NCBI RefSeq assembly: GCF_005870035.1
Contig: NZ_SWJG01000001.1
Location: 1,475,639 to 1,539,638 of the forward strand
Origin: Spirosoma lacussanchae
GTDB lineage: Bacteria; Bacteroidota; Bacteroidia; Cytophagales; Spirosomataceae
DNA: 64,000 bases
Direction of reading: 5' to 3'
Below, one piece after another: positions 42,318-51,505 of the stretch. A program made the translations under genes and the position numbers. Numbering within the stretch: position 1 is the stretch's first letter; each line of letters begins with the position of its first letter. Below the pieces are notes generated by a model. The model did no database searches. It was given only the letters and a program-made list of their open reading frames with translations, and was not told the origin of the DNA.

Positions 42318-43946
42318 TTAGTCATTTTGTACCATCAGCGGGTTTCGGTCCAGCACGGTCTGGGGCACCACGAATACGGTGAAGCGGCTGTTCCACGGAA
42401 CGGGTTGACAGCCAGCTACGGTGCAGTCGACCGAACCGGGCGATAGGGTCCGGTCGGCTGGATCGACGGATTCTTTCCGGCGCTTGAGGTCATGAATCCG
42501 CTGGCCTTCGGCGAAGAGTTCGCGCACCATCTCGGTCCGGATGTCGGCCAGCAGATCGGCGGGGGCGGTAGCCAGGGCGGGTAGTCCGGCCCGCACCCGA
42601 ATGGCGTTCAGGTCGGCCAGTGCGGCTGCGGTATTACTTTTGCGCGCGTTCATCTCGGCCCGCATCAGAATAAACTCAGCCGACCGATAAAGAACTACGT
42701 TTGAGTTGACACCCTGAGCCGGACCCAGATTGGTGGTGCCCTGAACGCCCCACTTTCGCGGAAACCACAGGCGGTTGGGGCTGTTCCAGAGGGTAGCTGC
42801 TGTAGTGGCCTGACTCGTATCGATCAGGGTTCGGTAGCGCAGGTCGCGGGCCCGGTCAAAGCTGGCCAGGGTTTTGAATCGCTGACTCAGGCGCAGGTTA
42901 GGCCCGCTGGTAAGCGTGTTGACGTTGGCCAGCTGCGCCGTCGTATAGGGCGATTGCAGTACGTAATGGGTTCGGATGGGGGCGCTGTTGGTGCTTTGTA
43001 CGTTACGGCCTGCCACGTTGACCAGCTCAAAAATAACTTCGTCGCGGCTGGAGGCATTGGTTGTTGGGGTGATGCCCGTACGTTGAAAAAGACTGGTCAG
43101 CATCTGATTGCCGGCTACGAGCGGAAACCGGTAGTTGGTGCCTGAACCCAGAAGTCGGTTGCAAACGGCCAGACAGCTGTCTACGTTGTCCTGCTGAAAA
43201 TAGACGCGTGCCAGCAATGCCTGTGCGGCATGTTTATTGGCGCGGGGCTGGTAGTCGGGCAGGTGGCGGGCCGGGTCGTAGCTATCGGGAAGTAGCCGCT
43301 CGGCCAGTCGCAGGTCCGTCAGTACGGAGTCATAACCCGCTTTCACACTGAGTCGGGGAAACGACAGATCGCCAAATTCTGACAGCGAGCGGTACGACGC
43401 AATGGGGCCGGGGTGGCTATTGTCGGGCGTGTAGCCCCAGGGGTATGCAATCAGCCGCATCTGCTCGAATACGCACATGGCCCGGATAAAGCGCGCTTCT
43501 CCCTCAAGCCGGTTGCGTTGCTGGGTAATATCGAGCCGGGGGTTGGTCTCGCCGGGCGTCTGGACCTGACCACCCCGCAAAATTTCCAGCACGTTGTTGG
43601 CATTGTTGAGCCCAAACGTACTCCACTGTAAAAATTCGGCCTGGAATCCGTAGTCTTCCTCACGATGGGTCCAGGTATAGACCCGCGACGACCGGCCGGG
43701 GCTGGTGCGGTAGTTCGTGTTGTTCACCGCCACCAGATCGGCAAAGGTTTCGCCAATAATCAGCGCGTTTCCGCCAAAGGCCACGTTTCGGGCAATACCG
43801 GCATAGGCGCCGGTCATCAGAATGTCCAGCTCCTGAACCGTTCTGACATTCTGCGCCTGAATCAGTTGTTTGGAAGAAACCTCATCCAGGTACTTTTCGC
43901 AGCCAGCCAGCGCGAACAGGACAAATAGGGAGAGTATATATTTCAT
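42318..43946 (-). CDS. SusD/RagB-family outer-membrane lipoprotein
   Basis: A 542-aa surface lipoprotein: signal MKYILSLFVLFALAGC with Cys16. It is followed by EKYLDEVSSKQLIQAQNVRTVQELDILMTGAY, typical of SusD/RagB starts. The C-terminal part contains the usual RSAEFILMRAEMNARKSNTAAALADLNAIRVRAGLP and IRTEMVRELFAEGQRIHDLKRR helices. SusD proteins form the lid of the SusC transporter and capture the glycan. It lies 19 bases after susC. Confidence 0.93.
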   Translation of the reverse strand: MKYILSLFVLFALAGCEKYLDEVSSKQLIQAQNVRTVQELDILMTGAYAGIARNVAFGGNALIIGETFADLVAVNNTNYRTSPGRSSRVYTWTHREEDYGFQAEFLQWSTFGLNNANNVLEILRGGQVQTPGETNPRLDITQQRNRLEGEARFIRAMCVFEQMRLIAYPWGYTPDNSHPGPIASYRSLSEFGDLSFPRLSVKAGYDSVLTDLRLAERLLPDSYDPARHLPDYQPRANKHAAQALLARVYFQQDNVDSCLAVCNRLLGSGTNYRFPLVAGNQMLTSLFQRTGITPTTNASSRDEVIFELVNVAGRNVQSTNSAPIRTHYVLQSPYTTAQLANVNTLTSGPNLRLSQRFKTLASFDRARDLRYRTLIDTSQATTAATLWNSPNRLWFPRKWGVQGTTNLGPAQGVNSNVVLYRSAEFILMRAEMNARKSNTAAALADLNAIRVRAGLPALATAPADLLADIRTEMVRELFAEGQRIHDLKRRKESVDPADRTLSPGSVDCTVAGCQPVPWNSRFTVFVVPQTVLDRNPLMVQND

Positions 43947-43965
43947 AGTGCTAGTGTTCAGTGGG

Positions 43966-46900
43966 TTAGAAACTGACGTTAAGTCCGATCTGATAGGTTT
44001 TTACCTGCGGTAAATCGTTGCTGGTCAGGCCGGGGGAGAGGTTGGCATTGGCCCCGTCGGCCCCGCCGTTCCGGAATACTTCGGGGTCCCAGCCCGGAAA
44101 TTTGGTGACGGTAAACAGGTTCTGGCCCGTCAGCGTAACCCGGAGGCTACGAAGCTTCAGCTTGCGGGCGGTTTCGGGAGAGAGGCTATAGCCGATCTGC
44201 ACGTTCTTGAGCCGCCCGAAGGAGCCGTTGTGCAGGAACCGGGTCGACTCGGCCCCCCGCATGTTCGACGCCCACTGCAGGCGGTCCAGCGCGGTATTGT
44301 CGCCCTGACGAATGGCCTGTTGTACGTTGCCGATGCCCGGAATCGTCTGGCGCAGCACCTGCCCCGTGAACGGATAGCTCTGGGCGCGTTCGCCCTGATC
44401 ATAGATCCAGTTGCCAACCTGAAAATAGATCAACGCACTTAGGTCGAACCGGCCAACCTGCACGGTGTTGGTCAGGCCGCCAAAAAAGGTTGGGTAGGGC
44501 GTACGGTTCTCGAGAATGAACTGGTTAACCCCTGCCTGGTTGTTGATCGTGCCGTCCCAGAGGTTACCCGTCCGAACGGTCTGGCCCGTATTGGCAAAGA
44601 CCGACCGATCGCGCTCGTAGAAGAGCTCATTGCCCGTTACGGGGTCGAAACCCGCAAACTGGGCCATGTAATAGTTGCCCAGCGGATAGCCCGGGGTGGC
44701 AATGTTGGGGCCGTTTACCAGCTGCGAGGGGAAGTTGAGAAAAGGCGCGTCGTAGGTGCTCAACACCCGGTTCTCGTTGCGGGCAATATTGAAGTCGGTT
44801 GACCAGCGGAAGTTTTTCCGTTCGATATTGCGCGAACTGATGCTGAACTCAACGCCCCGGTTCCGGACCGAGCCCAGGTTGATTGTCATGACGTTGTTGA
44901 TGGTGCCGGCCAGTGGTCCGAGCGAATAATCGAGCAGTAGTCCGTCCGATATTTTGTTGTAATAGTCGATCGTGCCAGTCAGGCGATTGCCCAGAATCCG
45001 GAAGTCGGCACCGAGATCCAGCTGACGGGTCGACTCCCAGCCGAGGGCGCGGTTGCCGGGGCTGGTGAACTGCCCACCCTGCACCCCGCCGTAGATAGCC
45101 GCGTTGTAACCAACGTAGGTGAAAACTTTCTGCCAGGAGAAATTACCGATTTCGGCATTGCCCGTCAACCCGTAGCTGGCGCGGAGTTTCAGGAAGTTGA
45201 TGATCGATGCGTTCCGTAAAAACTCTTCGTCGCTGATGATCCAGCCCACCGATGCGCCGGGGAAGGTGGCCCAGCGATTACCCGGTCCGAAGCGGCTCGA
45301 TCCGTCGGTTCGGGCGCTGACCTCGACCAGATACCGGTCGCGGAAAGCGTAATTCAGACGGCCGAAGTACGAGACGAAGCGGAACGAAATTTCGTTGTCA
45401 TACACGACCGAGCGGGCCGTATCGAGCCCCCGTATTGCCCCCTCCGGCACGTTTTCCGTAATGTAGGTGGCATTGTCGGAGCGGGTACTTTGCAGATTGT
45501 TACCGGCCAGAACCGTTAATCGGTGCTCTTTGCCCAGTACACGGGTGTAGCTGACGAGGTTGTTCAGGTTGAACGTTCGGTTGGTAACGACGCGGTTTTC
45601 GGCGCGTCCGTTTCCACCCCGTTCGGCACCTACAATCCCCGTTGGATACAGGGTCTGGTTCTGAAGAACATCGGCGCGGGTACGCTGGTAGTCGTAGCCG
45701 GCTTCGGTCCGGATGCTCAGGCCGGGCAGGGGCTTGATATCCAGAAAGCCGGTGTTGGTGCTGCGAAACGTTCTGGCTACATCCGTGTAGTTGTTGCGGA
45801 AAAAAACGGGGTTGGTCCCGATGCTGATGGTGTTGTTCGTCCCGTTGGCAATCCCGTTGAAGAACGAGCCGTCTGGCAGTTGAACCGGGTAGGCTGGCAA
45901 CGCTCCGCCCAGCGCATACCGGAACGAGTTGTTGATGGGCACGTTGTTGGTTTCGATACCGTTGGCCGACAGGTTGACGCCCATCGACAGGAAACGGACG
46001 GGCGTGTAGGTGACGTTAGTCCGGCCGCTGACCCGCTGAAACGACTGCCCAACCAGGATGCCGTCTTCACCCCGGTACGAACCGCTCACGTAGGCCGACA
46101 GCTTGTTGGTGCCAGCGCTTACCCCCAGTGTAGCCTGCCTGAATCGCCCCTGGCGCAGTACCTGATCGAGCCAGTTGGTTTGTGTGTTATAAAGCGTAGT
46201 CGAGTCGACCAGCCGCGGGTCCAGCGCCGGAGCCAGGGTGCCGCGCAGAATTCCCGTGGGAAGCAGGCTGACCAGGTTGGTCGATTGGGGATTGAGTCCG
46301 GCCCGTACGTTATTACGGGCCGACCGTTTCAGAATATTTAGATAGTCGGCTCCAGTATCGACCAGGTCGATGCGGTTGGTCGCCGTGTTGACGCCCTCCT
46401 GATAGCTGATGTCGAACCGGGGCTTTCCTTTCTTTCCTTTTTTGGTGGTAATCAGCAGAACACCATTGGCGGCTCTGGACCCGAACAGTACGGACGCCGA
46501 CGCATCTTTCAGAATTTCCATGCTCTCGATGTCGTCCGGGTTAATTTCGGATAACGGGTTCATGGCTACTCCGCCGGCCCCGAAGGCCCCGGTCAGAATC
46601 GGTACACCGTCTACCACGATCAGCGGCTGCGAGTTGGAGTTGATCGAGGCTACCCCTCGAACATTGATGCGTACGGCTCCGCCGGGTGTTCCGCCGGCCT
46701 GCGTGATCTGTACGCCCGGAGTGCGGCCCTGCAGGGCTACGTCGGGGCTGACGGCGGTACTCAGCCGGATGTCGGCGGCCTTGACCGATGCAAAAGAGCC
46801 GGTCAGGTCGCGGGTACGTTGCTCACCGAAAGCCACCACCTGTACCTCATTCAGCGATCGCTCGTCGGCAACCAACTGCACGGCCAGGTTCGTCTGGCGG

Positions 46901-47439
46901 CCGACTGCTACTTCCTGGGGGGCATACCCGACGTAGCTGAAGACGAGGGTGACCGACTGCTCGGGCAGACTGATCCGATAATTGCCCTGGCTGTCGGTTG
47001 TCGTACCCCGGTTTGTGCTTTTGATGGTAACGTTTACGCCGGGTAGCCCTTCGCCGGTTTTGGCATCGGTTACCTGACCGCTAATCACCCGGTCGGCATT
47101 GGAAAGAATGATTTGATTGCCAACAGTCTGGTAGGCAACGCGCAACGGGCTCAGGAGCGAAGCCAGCACGGCATGTAGTGGTTGCCGAACCGCCACCAGG
47201 GAGGGCCTGAGCTGCCGGAAGAGTTCGTTGCTGTACACAAACGTGTAGGAAGTCTGTTGCTCGAGATCGCGCAAAATCAGGTCGAGGGTTCGGCCTTCCG
47301 AGGCTACCGTTACCGTGGTGGCGTCGGCGGGCCGCTTCTGCGACATAACGGCACTGGTACTGGCTACATCCTGCGCCAATAGGGTCGGCCCAATGCCCAG
47401 CGAAACCAATAAGAGGCAGCGGGTAGAGAGGTTTTTCAT
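43966..47439 (-). CDS. SusC/RagA-family TonB-dependent transporter with STN domain
   Basis: An 1157-aa outer-membrane transporter. Domains in order: signal peptide (MKNLSTRCLLLVSLGIGPTLLAQ); STN domain (about 45-115, LDLILRDLEQQTSYTFVYSN); carboxypeptidase-regulatory-like domain (about 118-190, ISGQVTDAKTGEGLPGVNVTIK, FSYVGYAPQEV); plug (about 210-330, VAFGEQRTRDLTGS, RINVRGVASINSNSQPLIVVDGVPI); and the barrel ending in QIGLNVSF. The STN domain signals to a FecR-type anti-sigma factor, which is encoded just upstream. The ATG at 47439 is chosen over an in-frame codon at 47487, which would overlap fecR. Confidence 0.93.
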   Translation of the reverse strand: MKNLSTRCLLLVSLGIGPTLLAQDVASTSAVMSQKRPADATTVTVASEGRTLDLILRDLEQQTSYTFVYSNELFRQLRPSLVAVRQPLHAVLASLLSPLRVAYQTVGNQIILSNADRVISGQVTDAKTGEGLPGVNVTIKSTNRGTTTDSQGNYRISLPEQSVTLVFSYVGYAPQEVAVGRQTNLAVQLVADERSLNEVQVVAFGEQRTRDLTGSFASVKAADIRLSTAVSPDVALQGRTPGVQITQAGGTPGGAVRINVRGVASINSNSQPLIVVDGVPILTGAFGAGGVAMNPLSEINPDDIESMEILKDASASVLFGSRAANGVLLITTKKGKKGKPRFDISYQEGVNTATNRIDLVDTGADYLNILKRSARNNVRAGLNPQSTNLVSLLPTGILRGTLAPALDPRLVDSTTLYNTQTNWLDQVLRQGRFRQATLGVSAGTNKLSAYVSGSYRGEDGILVGQSFQRVSGRTNVTYTPVRFLSMGVNLSANGIETNNVPINNSFRYALGGALPAYPVQLPDGSFFNGIANGTNNTISIGTNPVFFRNNYTDVARTFRSTNTGFLDIKPLPGLSIRTEAGYDYQRTRADVLQNQTLYPTGIVGAERGGNGRAENRVVTNRTFNLNNLVSYTRVLGKEHRLTVLAGNNLQSTRSDNATYITENVPEGAIRGLDTARSVVYDNEISFRFVSYFGRLNYAFRDRYLVEVSARTDGSSRFGPGNRWATFPGASVGWIISDEEFLRNASIINFLKLRASYGLTGNAEIGNFSWQKVFTYVGYNAAIYGGVQGGQFTSPGNRALGWESTRQLDLGADFRILGNRLTGTIDYYNKISDGLLLDYSLGPLAGTINNVMTINLGSVRNRGVEFSISSRNIERKNFRWSTDFNIARNENRVLSTYDAPFLNFPSQLVNGPNIATPGYPLGNYYMAQFAGFDPVTGNELFYERDRSVFANTGQTVRTGNLWDGTINNQAGVNQFILENRTPYPTFFGGLTNTVQVGRFDLSALIYFQVGNWIYDQGERAQSYPFTGQVLRQTIPGIGNVQQAIRQGDNTALDRLQWASNMRGAESTRFLHNGSFGRLKNVQIGYSLSPETARKLKLRSLRVTLTGQNLFTVTKFPGWDPEVFRNGGADGANANLSPGLTSNDLPQVKTYQIGLNVSF

Positions 47440-47479
47440 TGATTGGATGGTTTTAAGGAACAGGAATGGGGGCGGTAGA

Positions 47480-48541
47480 TTATTCACTATCGCAGCCGGG
47501 GCCTTTGATGGTTACCTGCGATGGCGTCAATTCATACTGAAACCGGTTGGTCATCGAAATCAGGGTCATGACTTCCTGGAGGCTCTGGTTCTGGAAGGTG
47601 CCCGTCAGCGGACACTGCCGCAGCGACTCCCGTTCGAGGGTTACCGGAGTGCCATACCAGCGTTCGAGCGTTTTAGCTACCTCGCCCATTGGCGTGTTAC
47701 GGAAAACAAGCTTTGATTCGGTCCAGGCGATCTGGTTCGTGGCAACCGTTGGCTGGGTTGCCACAGATTGCCGCGTTAGCGACTGGATAGCTTTCAGGTT
47801 GGGAGTCAGGAAGAGCGTATCCGGTGTCGGCGGGCTGGCGCCGGGGCTGGTCCGGGGCCGACGAACGGGTTTGTTGGGCACAAACGCCACCCGCCCCGTT
47901 ACTACCGACGTCTCGACGGTGCTATCGCCCGGGTAGGCCCGGATGTTGAAGGAGGTGCCCAGTACCCGCACCGATCCTGTAGCGAGCCGGACCACGAAAG
48001 GCTGTTTCGGATTATGGGCTACCCGGAAAAACGCTTCCCCTTCCAGCGATACCTCGCGCAAGTCGCCGGTAAACGATTTCGGATAGCGCAGGTGGCTGTC
48101 GGCGTTGAGCCATACCGTTGTTCCATCGGCCAGCCGGATTTGCGATCGGATGCCTTTCGGGTTGGCCTGCTCGAGCAGCGCCGTAGTTTTGGCGGGATTG
48201 GTCAGCCGGGTCCAGCCCAGGAAGCCGAGGAGGAGTATGACAGATGCAGCCGCTGCCCAGCTCAGCCACGATCGCGAGGGCCAGAGCGGTCGAACGCGTT
48301 GAGCCGACAGGGCTTCTTCGGCCTCGATCCGTTGCTGTAGCCGCTCATAAGCGGCCGCTACCTCCGTCCGATCGGCGGATGGCGTGGCGCTGGGCGTCTG
48401 CCAGAGTTGGTACAGCTGATGGATGACGGGCTGCTGCTCGGGATGGGCCGCCAGCCAGCGCTCCAGCTGCTGACGTTCCTCGTCCGTAGCTTCGTTGGCA
48501 AATACTCTGCCTACCAGGGTCCAGTCTATAGTGTCGTGCAT
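47480..48541 (-). CDS. FecR-family anti-sigma factor
   Basis: A 353-aa inner-membrane protein. The cytosolic part (residues 1-90) starts with a sigma-binding region (VFANEATDEERQQLERWL). One membrane helix lies at about 92-112. The periplasmic FecR domain follows (IRLADGTTVWLNADSHLRYPKSF, EVSLEGEAFFRVAHNPKQPFVV, VLGTSFNIRAYPGD). A C-terminal STN-like part (MGEVAKTLERWYGTPVTLE) ends it. It lies between the ECF sigma gene and susC and should relay substrate binding to the sigma factor. Confidence 0.92.
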   Translation of the reverse strand: MHDTIDWTLVGRVFANEATDEERQQLERWLAAHPEQQPVIHQLYQLWQTPSATPSADRTEVAAAYERLQQRIEAEEALSAQRVRPLWPSRSWLSWAAAASVILLLGFLGWTRLTNPAKTTALLEQANPKGIRSQIRLADGTTVWLNADSHLRYPKSFTGDLREVSLEGEAFFRVAHNPKQPFVVRLATGSVRVLGTSFNIRAYPGDSTVETSVVTGRVAFVPNKPVRRPRTSPGASPPTPDTLFLTPNLKAIQSLTRQSVATQPTVATNQIAWTESKLVFRNTPMGEVAKTLERWYGTPVTLERESLRQCPLTGTFQNQSLQEVMTLISMTNRFQYELTPSQVTIKGPGCDSE

Positions 48542-48620
48542 TGCTTTCGGGTTTCAAAAGCAATGACAGGGTTTACCGACCGATCCCGTAAAGGAAGCGT
48601 AAAAATTTTTAGATTTTCTT

Positions 48621-49187
48621 TTACGATTCCAATAGTGGCCCCAGGGCTGCGGCTATTTTACGAAGGGCGATGCTGATCTGTGTTTCGACGGTCCGGGGCG
48701 AAATAGCCAGTAAATCAGCAACTTCCTTGTACGAAAAGCCCTGTTCTTTTACGAGTTGAAAGATCAGATGGCACTGGGGCGGCAGCGCATCTATGGCAGC
48801 CTGGATGGTCCGTTGCATATCAACCAGCTCGAGCGCCTGGTGCGGATTATCGTCAGTACCAACTGTGTCGGCTACCGCTGTGCCGTCGACGGAGGTAAAT
48901 GCCGGACTGCCTTTTCGCTGTAAGTAGTTCAGGCAGTGGTTGCGCGTTGCCGAAAACAGGTAGGCCCTGAAGTTGAGTATAGCCAGGATCGTAGCCCGAA
49001 TCTGCCATATTTTCAGAAAGACATCCTGTACGATCTCTTCGGCCGTTTCGCGAACCTTGACGTAAAACAGGGCAAACCGGATCAGCTCGGGATAGAATAG
49101 CTCAAACAGCAGCCGGAAGGCCCGGTGGTCATCGTACCGGGCAATCCGAACCAGCCATTCTTTTACGTCGTCAGCTACGTCTTTCAC
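48621..49187 (-). CDS. ECF RNA polymerase sigma factor of the SusCD locus
   Basis: A 188-aa ECF-type sigma factor. Region 2 (FRLLFELFYPELIRFALFYVKVRETAEEIVQDVFLKIW) and region 4 (ALPPQCHLIFQLVKEQGFSYKEVADLLAISPRTVETQISIALRKI) are clear. The start appears to be GTG at 49187. The FecR gene follows after 79 bases, and the susC gene after that, the usual regulatory order. It probably activates this locus, and perhaps itself. Confidence 0.9.
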   Translation of the reverse strand: MKDVADDVKEWLVRIARYDDHRAFRLLFELFYPELIRFALFYVKVRETAEEIVQDVFLKIWQIRATILAILNFRAYLFSATRNHCLNYLQRKGSPAFTSVDGTAVADTVGTDDNPHQALELVDMQRTIQAAIDALPPQCHLIFQLVKEQGFSYKEVADLLAISPRTVETQISIALRKIAAALGPLLES

Positions 49188-49417
49188 GAAAACAGTCTCC
49201 GGTTTGCGGTCAGTTCGTAAAATCGGGTATGCCCCGGCTGTTTACTCGCTGCTTCGTTCCCGCTTTACACACCTGGTCAGCTCGTCGGTTTCCGGTGGTC
49301 TGGTGAACAGAAACAGTAAACAGGGTATGTATTTATACTTAGTTCATCAGGGAAACCGCGAAAGGGAAGAAAGCATAAGAAGCTGATTTACTACCCTGAT
49401 AAAAAAGTAGGGGATCG

Positions 49418-50689
49418 TTAATAGCCGTACCAGTCGCTCCACCATTTCTGCAAACTTCGCCGTATTTCGGCTTCGCGCGCGTTGTGGCCGGGTTCGTACA
49501 GTTTATGCCCCCTAAGGTCGTTGGGCAGAAAATTCTGCTGCACGAAATTACCCTCGTGCGCGTGAGCATATTGATAGTCTTTGCCGTAGCCAATCTGTTT
49601 CATCAGGTTAGTTGGGGCGTTGCGCAGATGGAGCGGTACGGGCAGGTGGGCCGTCTGTTCGGCCAGGGCGATGGCGGCATCAATGGCTACATAACTGGCG
49701 TTACTTTTGGGCGATGTGGCCAGGTAAACGGCGACTTGGCTGAGTACAATCCGGCCTTCGGGCATACCGATGGCTTTAATGGCCTGTACCGCTTCCGACG
49801 CCATAATCAGGGCTGTTGGATTGGCATTGCCAATATCCTCGGCGGCCAGAATGAGCATTCGGCGGGCAATAAAAACCGGATCTTCACCCGCCACGATCAT
49901 ACGGGCCATCCAGTACAGGGCCGCGTTGGGGTCTGACCCACGCAGCGATTTGATAAAGGCCGAAATGATATCGTAATGCTGTTCACCGGATTTGTCGTAG
50001 CGGGCGATGTTCTGCTGGGCCACCGCCGTTACCCCCTCATCGGTTACGGCCAGCGGGTCGGCCGAAACATGGGCCGAAGCTACCAGTTCGAGCAGGTTCA
50101 GCAGCTTCCGGCCGTCGCCCCCCGACAAACGCAGCAGCGCATCGTACGACTCAACGGTGATCTGCCTGGACCGTAGAAACGCGTCCTGGGCAATGGCCCG
50201 GTCAACGAGCTGGATCAGTTCGTCGCGGCTGAGCGGCTCCAGGATGTACACCTGCGACCGCGATAGCAGCGCCCCGTTCACCTCGAACGAGGGGTTTTCG
50301 GTGGTGGCTCCAATCAGCGTAATCTGACCTTTTTCGACCGCGCCGAGCAGCGCGTCCTGCTGGCCTTTGTTGAAGCGATGAATCTCGTCGATAAACACCA
50401 CCGGCGGGAACATGCCCGACGGGCGGCTGAGTACGTCGCGAATTTCCTTAACCCCCGAGTTGATAGCACTGAGGGCGATGAAGGGTCGCTTTACGGCTTC
50501 GGCCAGCAGTAGGGCCAGGGTCGTTTTGCCGACGCCGGGTGGTCCCCACAGGATCATGGAGGGTAAGCGGCCGGCTTCTACTGCCCGGCGCAGTGCTCCG
50601 CCCGGGCCTATTAGTTTTCGCTGCCCAATAACGTCATCGAGGGTACGCGGACGAACCCGTTCGGGAAGGGGCGTTGAGTCAGTATTCAT
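49418..50689 (-). CDS. rarA: Replication-associated recombination protein A (RarA/MgsA)
   Basis: A 423-aa AAA+ ATPase that acts at stalled replication forks. The P-loop WGPPGVGKTT is at residues about 48-57. VVFIDEIHRFNKGQQDALLGAVE is Walker B, TLIGATTENPSFEVNGALLSRSQVY is sensor 1 with the arginine region, and the C-terminal NLMKQIGYGKDYQYAHAHEGNFVQQNFLP is the RarA-specific tail. Length is normal. The 230 bases upstream of the SusCD sigma gene, between the two genes, hold no further gene. Confidence 0.93.
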   Translation of the reverse strand: MNTDSTPLPERVRPRTLDDVIGQRKLIGPGGALRRAVEAGRLPSMILWGPPGVGKTTLALLLAEAVKRPFIALSAINSGVKEIRDVLSRPSGMFPPVVFIDEIHRFNKGQQDALLGAVEKGQITLIGATTENPSFEVNGALLSRSQVYILEPLSRDELIQLVDRAIAQDAFLRSRQITVESYDALLRLSGGDGRKLLNLLELVASAHVSADPLAVTDEGVTAVAQQNIARYDKSGEQHYDIISAFIKSLRGSDPNAALYWMARMIVAGEDPVFIARRMLILAAEDIGNANPTALIMASEAVQAIKAIGMPEGRIVLSQVAVYLATSPKSNASYVAIDAAIALAEQTAHLPVPLHLRNAPTNLMKQIGYGKDYQYAHAHEGNFVQQNFLPNDLRGHKLYEPGHNAREAEIRRSLQKWWSDWYGY

Positions 50690-50745
50690 CCGGCAAAATT
50701 ACGCAAAGTAGGTGGGCGGTACGTTATCCGGGCGGGCAACAAAAA

Positions 50746-50769
50746 ACCGGCGGCTCTCGAGCCGCCGGT
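50746..50769 (-). terminator. Terminator hairpin after the second ECF sigma gene
   Basis: A perfect stem ACCGGCGGCTC / GAGCCGCCGGT with a very short loop, preceded on the + strand by a run of six A, which reads as a U-run on the - strand transcript. It lies 27 bases after the stop of the - strand sigma gene at 50796. Confidence 0.75.
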
Positions 50770-50795
50770 CAGGGTCGGGTTAGGAGTAGTCGGGT

Positions 50796-51395
50796 TTATA
50801 AAGACACATTTTCGGGCGTTACATACCGCTTGAGGTTGCTCATAGCGCCGAAAATCAAGTTGTAAACAGATTGGATGTTGATTTGCATGAGGGCCGATAT
50901 TTCTTCGTTGCTCATGTTCTGGAAATAGCGAAGGTGAACCGCTTCCCGCTGCCGACGGGGGAGTTTATCCAGCGCCTGGTGCAGGCATTCGTTCATGTAT
51001 GAATCCTCTTCATGAGCAATAAGCAGGTTTTCGTGCGATGGATCAGCACCCGAGAGCATGTCGCCAACGCGCCGGCCGTTTGTCACTTCATCCTGACTAA
51101 CCAGTTTCTGCTCTGCCGTCAGATGACGGACCAGCTTACGTTTGATGGAAGCCATCAGGTAAAACCGAACTGAGGTTGTTGGGCCGATCGTGGTGCGATG
51201 CTTCCAGAGCTCAACGAATAGGTCGTGAATACAATCTTTAATCAGAGCCCGGTCAGTTGCGAAGTGAGCACAATAGTGGTACAACGTCTGCACGTAGTTC
51301 TGATACAGGCGGGCGAAGGCGTTTTCATCACCTGCGCGGAACTGATTCCAGAGGGTTTCGTCGTCGGGACCTGTTTTTGTACGGGAACGAGCCAT
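50796..51395 (-). CDS. ECF RNA polymerase sigma factor
   Basis: A 199-aa ECF-type sigma factor. Region 2 (FARLYQNYVQTLYHYCAHFATDRALIKDCIHDLFVELWKHR) and region 4 (LDKLPRRQREAVHLRYFQNMSNEEISALMQINIQSVYNLIFGAMSNLKRYV) are clear. No anti-sigma gene is adjacent, so its signal and targets are unknown. It is a separate type from the sigma factor of the SusCD locus. It has its own terminator and an AT-rich upstream region (51396-51505). Confidence 0.9.
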   Translation of the reverse strand: MARSRTKTGPDDETLWNQFRAGDENAFARLYQNYVQTLYHYCAHFATDRALIKDCIHDLFVELWKHRTTIGPTTSVRFYLMASIKRKLVRHLTAEQKLVSQDEVTNGRRVGDMLSGADPSHENLLIAHEEDSYMNECLHQALDKLPRRQREAVHLRYFQNMSNEEISALMQINIQSVYNLIFGAMSNLKRYVTPENVSL

Positions 51396-51505
51396 GAGCG
51401 GTTAGGCGGGTTGGTAGGAATTGATAAGGGTCTTGAGGTCTGTAAACATATTGATAATTAATTGAATTAAAAAAGGTGTGTTAATAAAATTTTTTTGTGG
51501 TACGA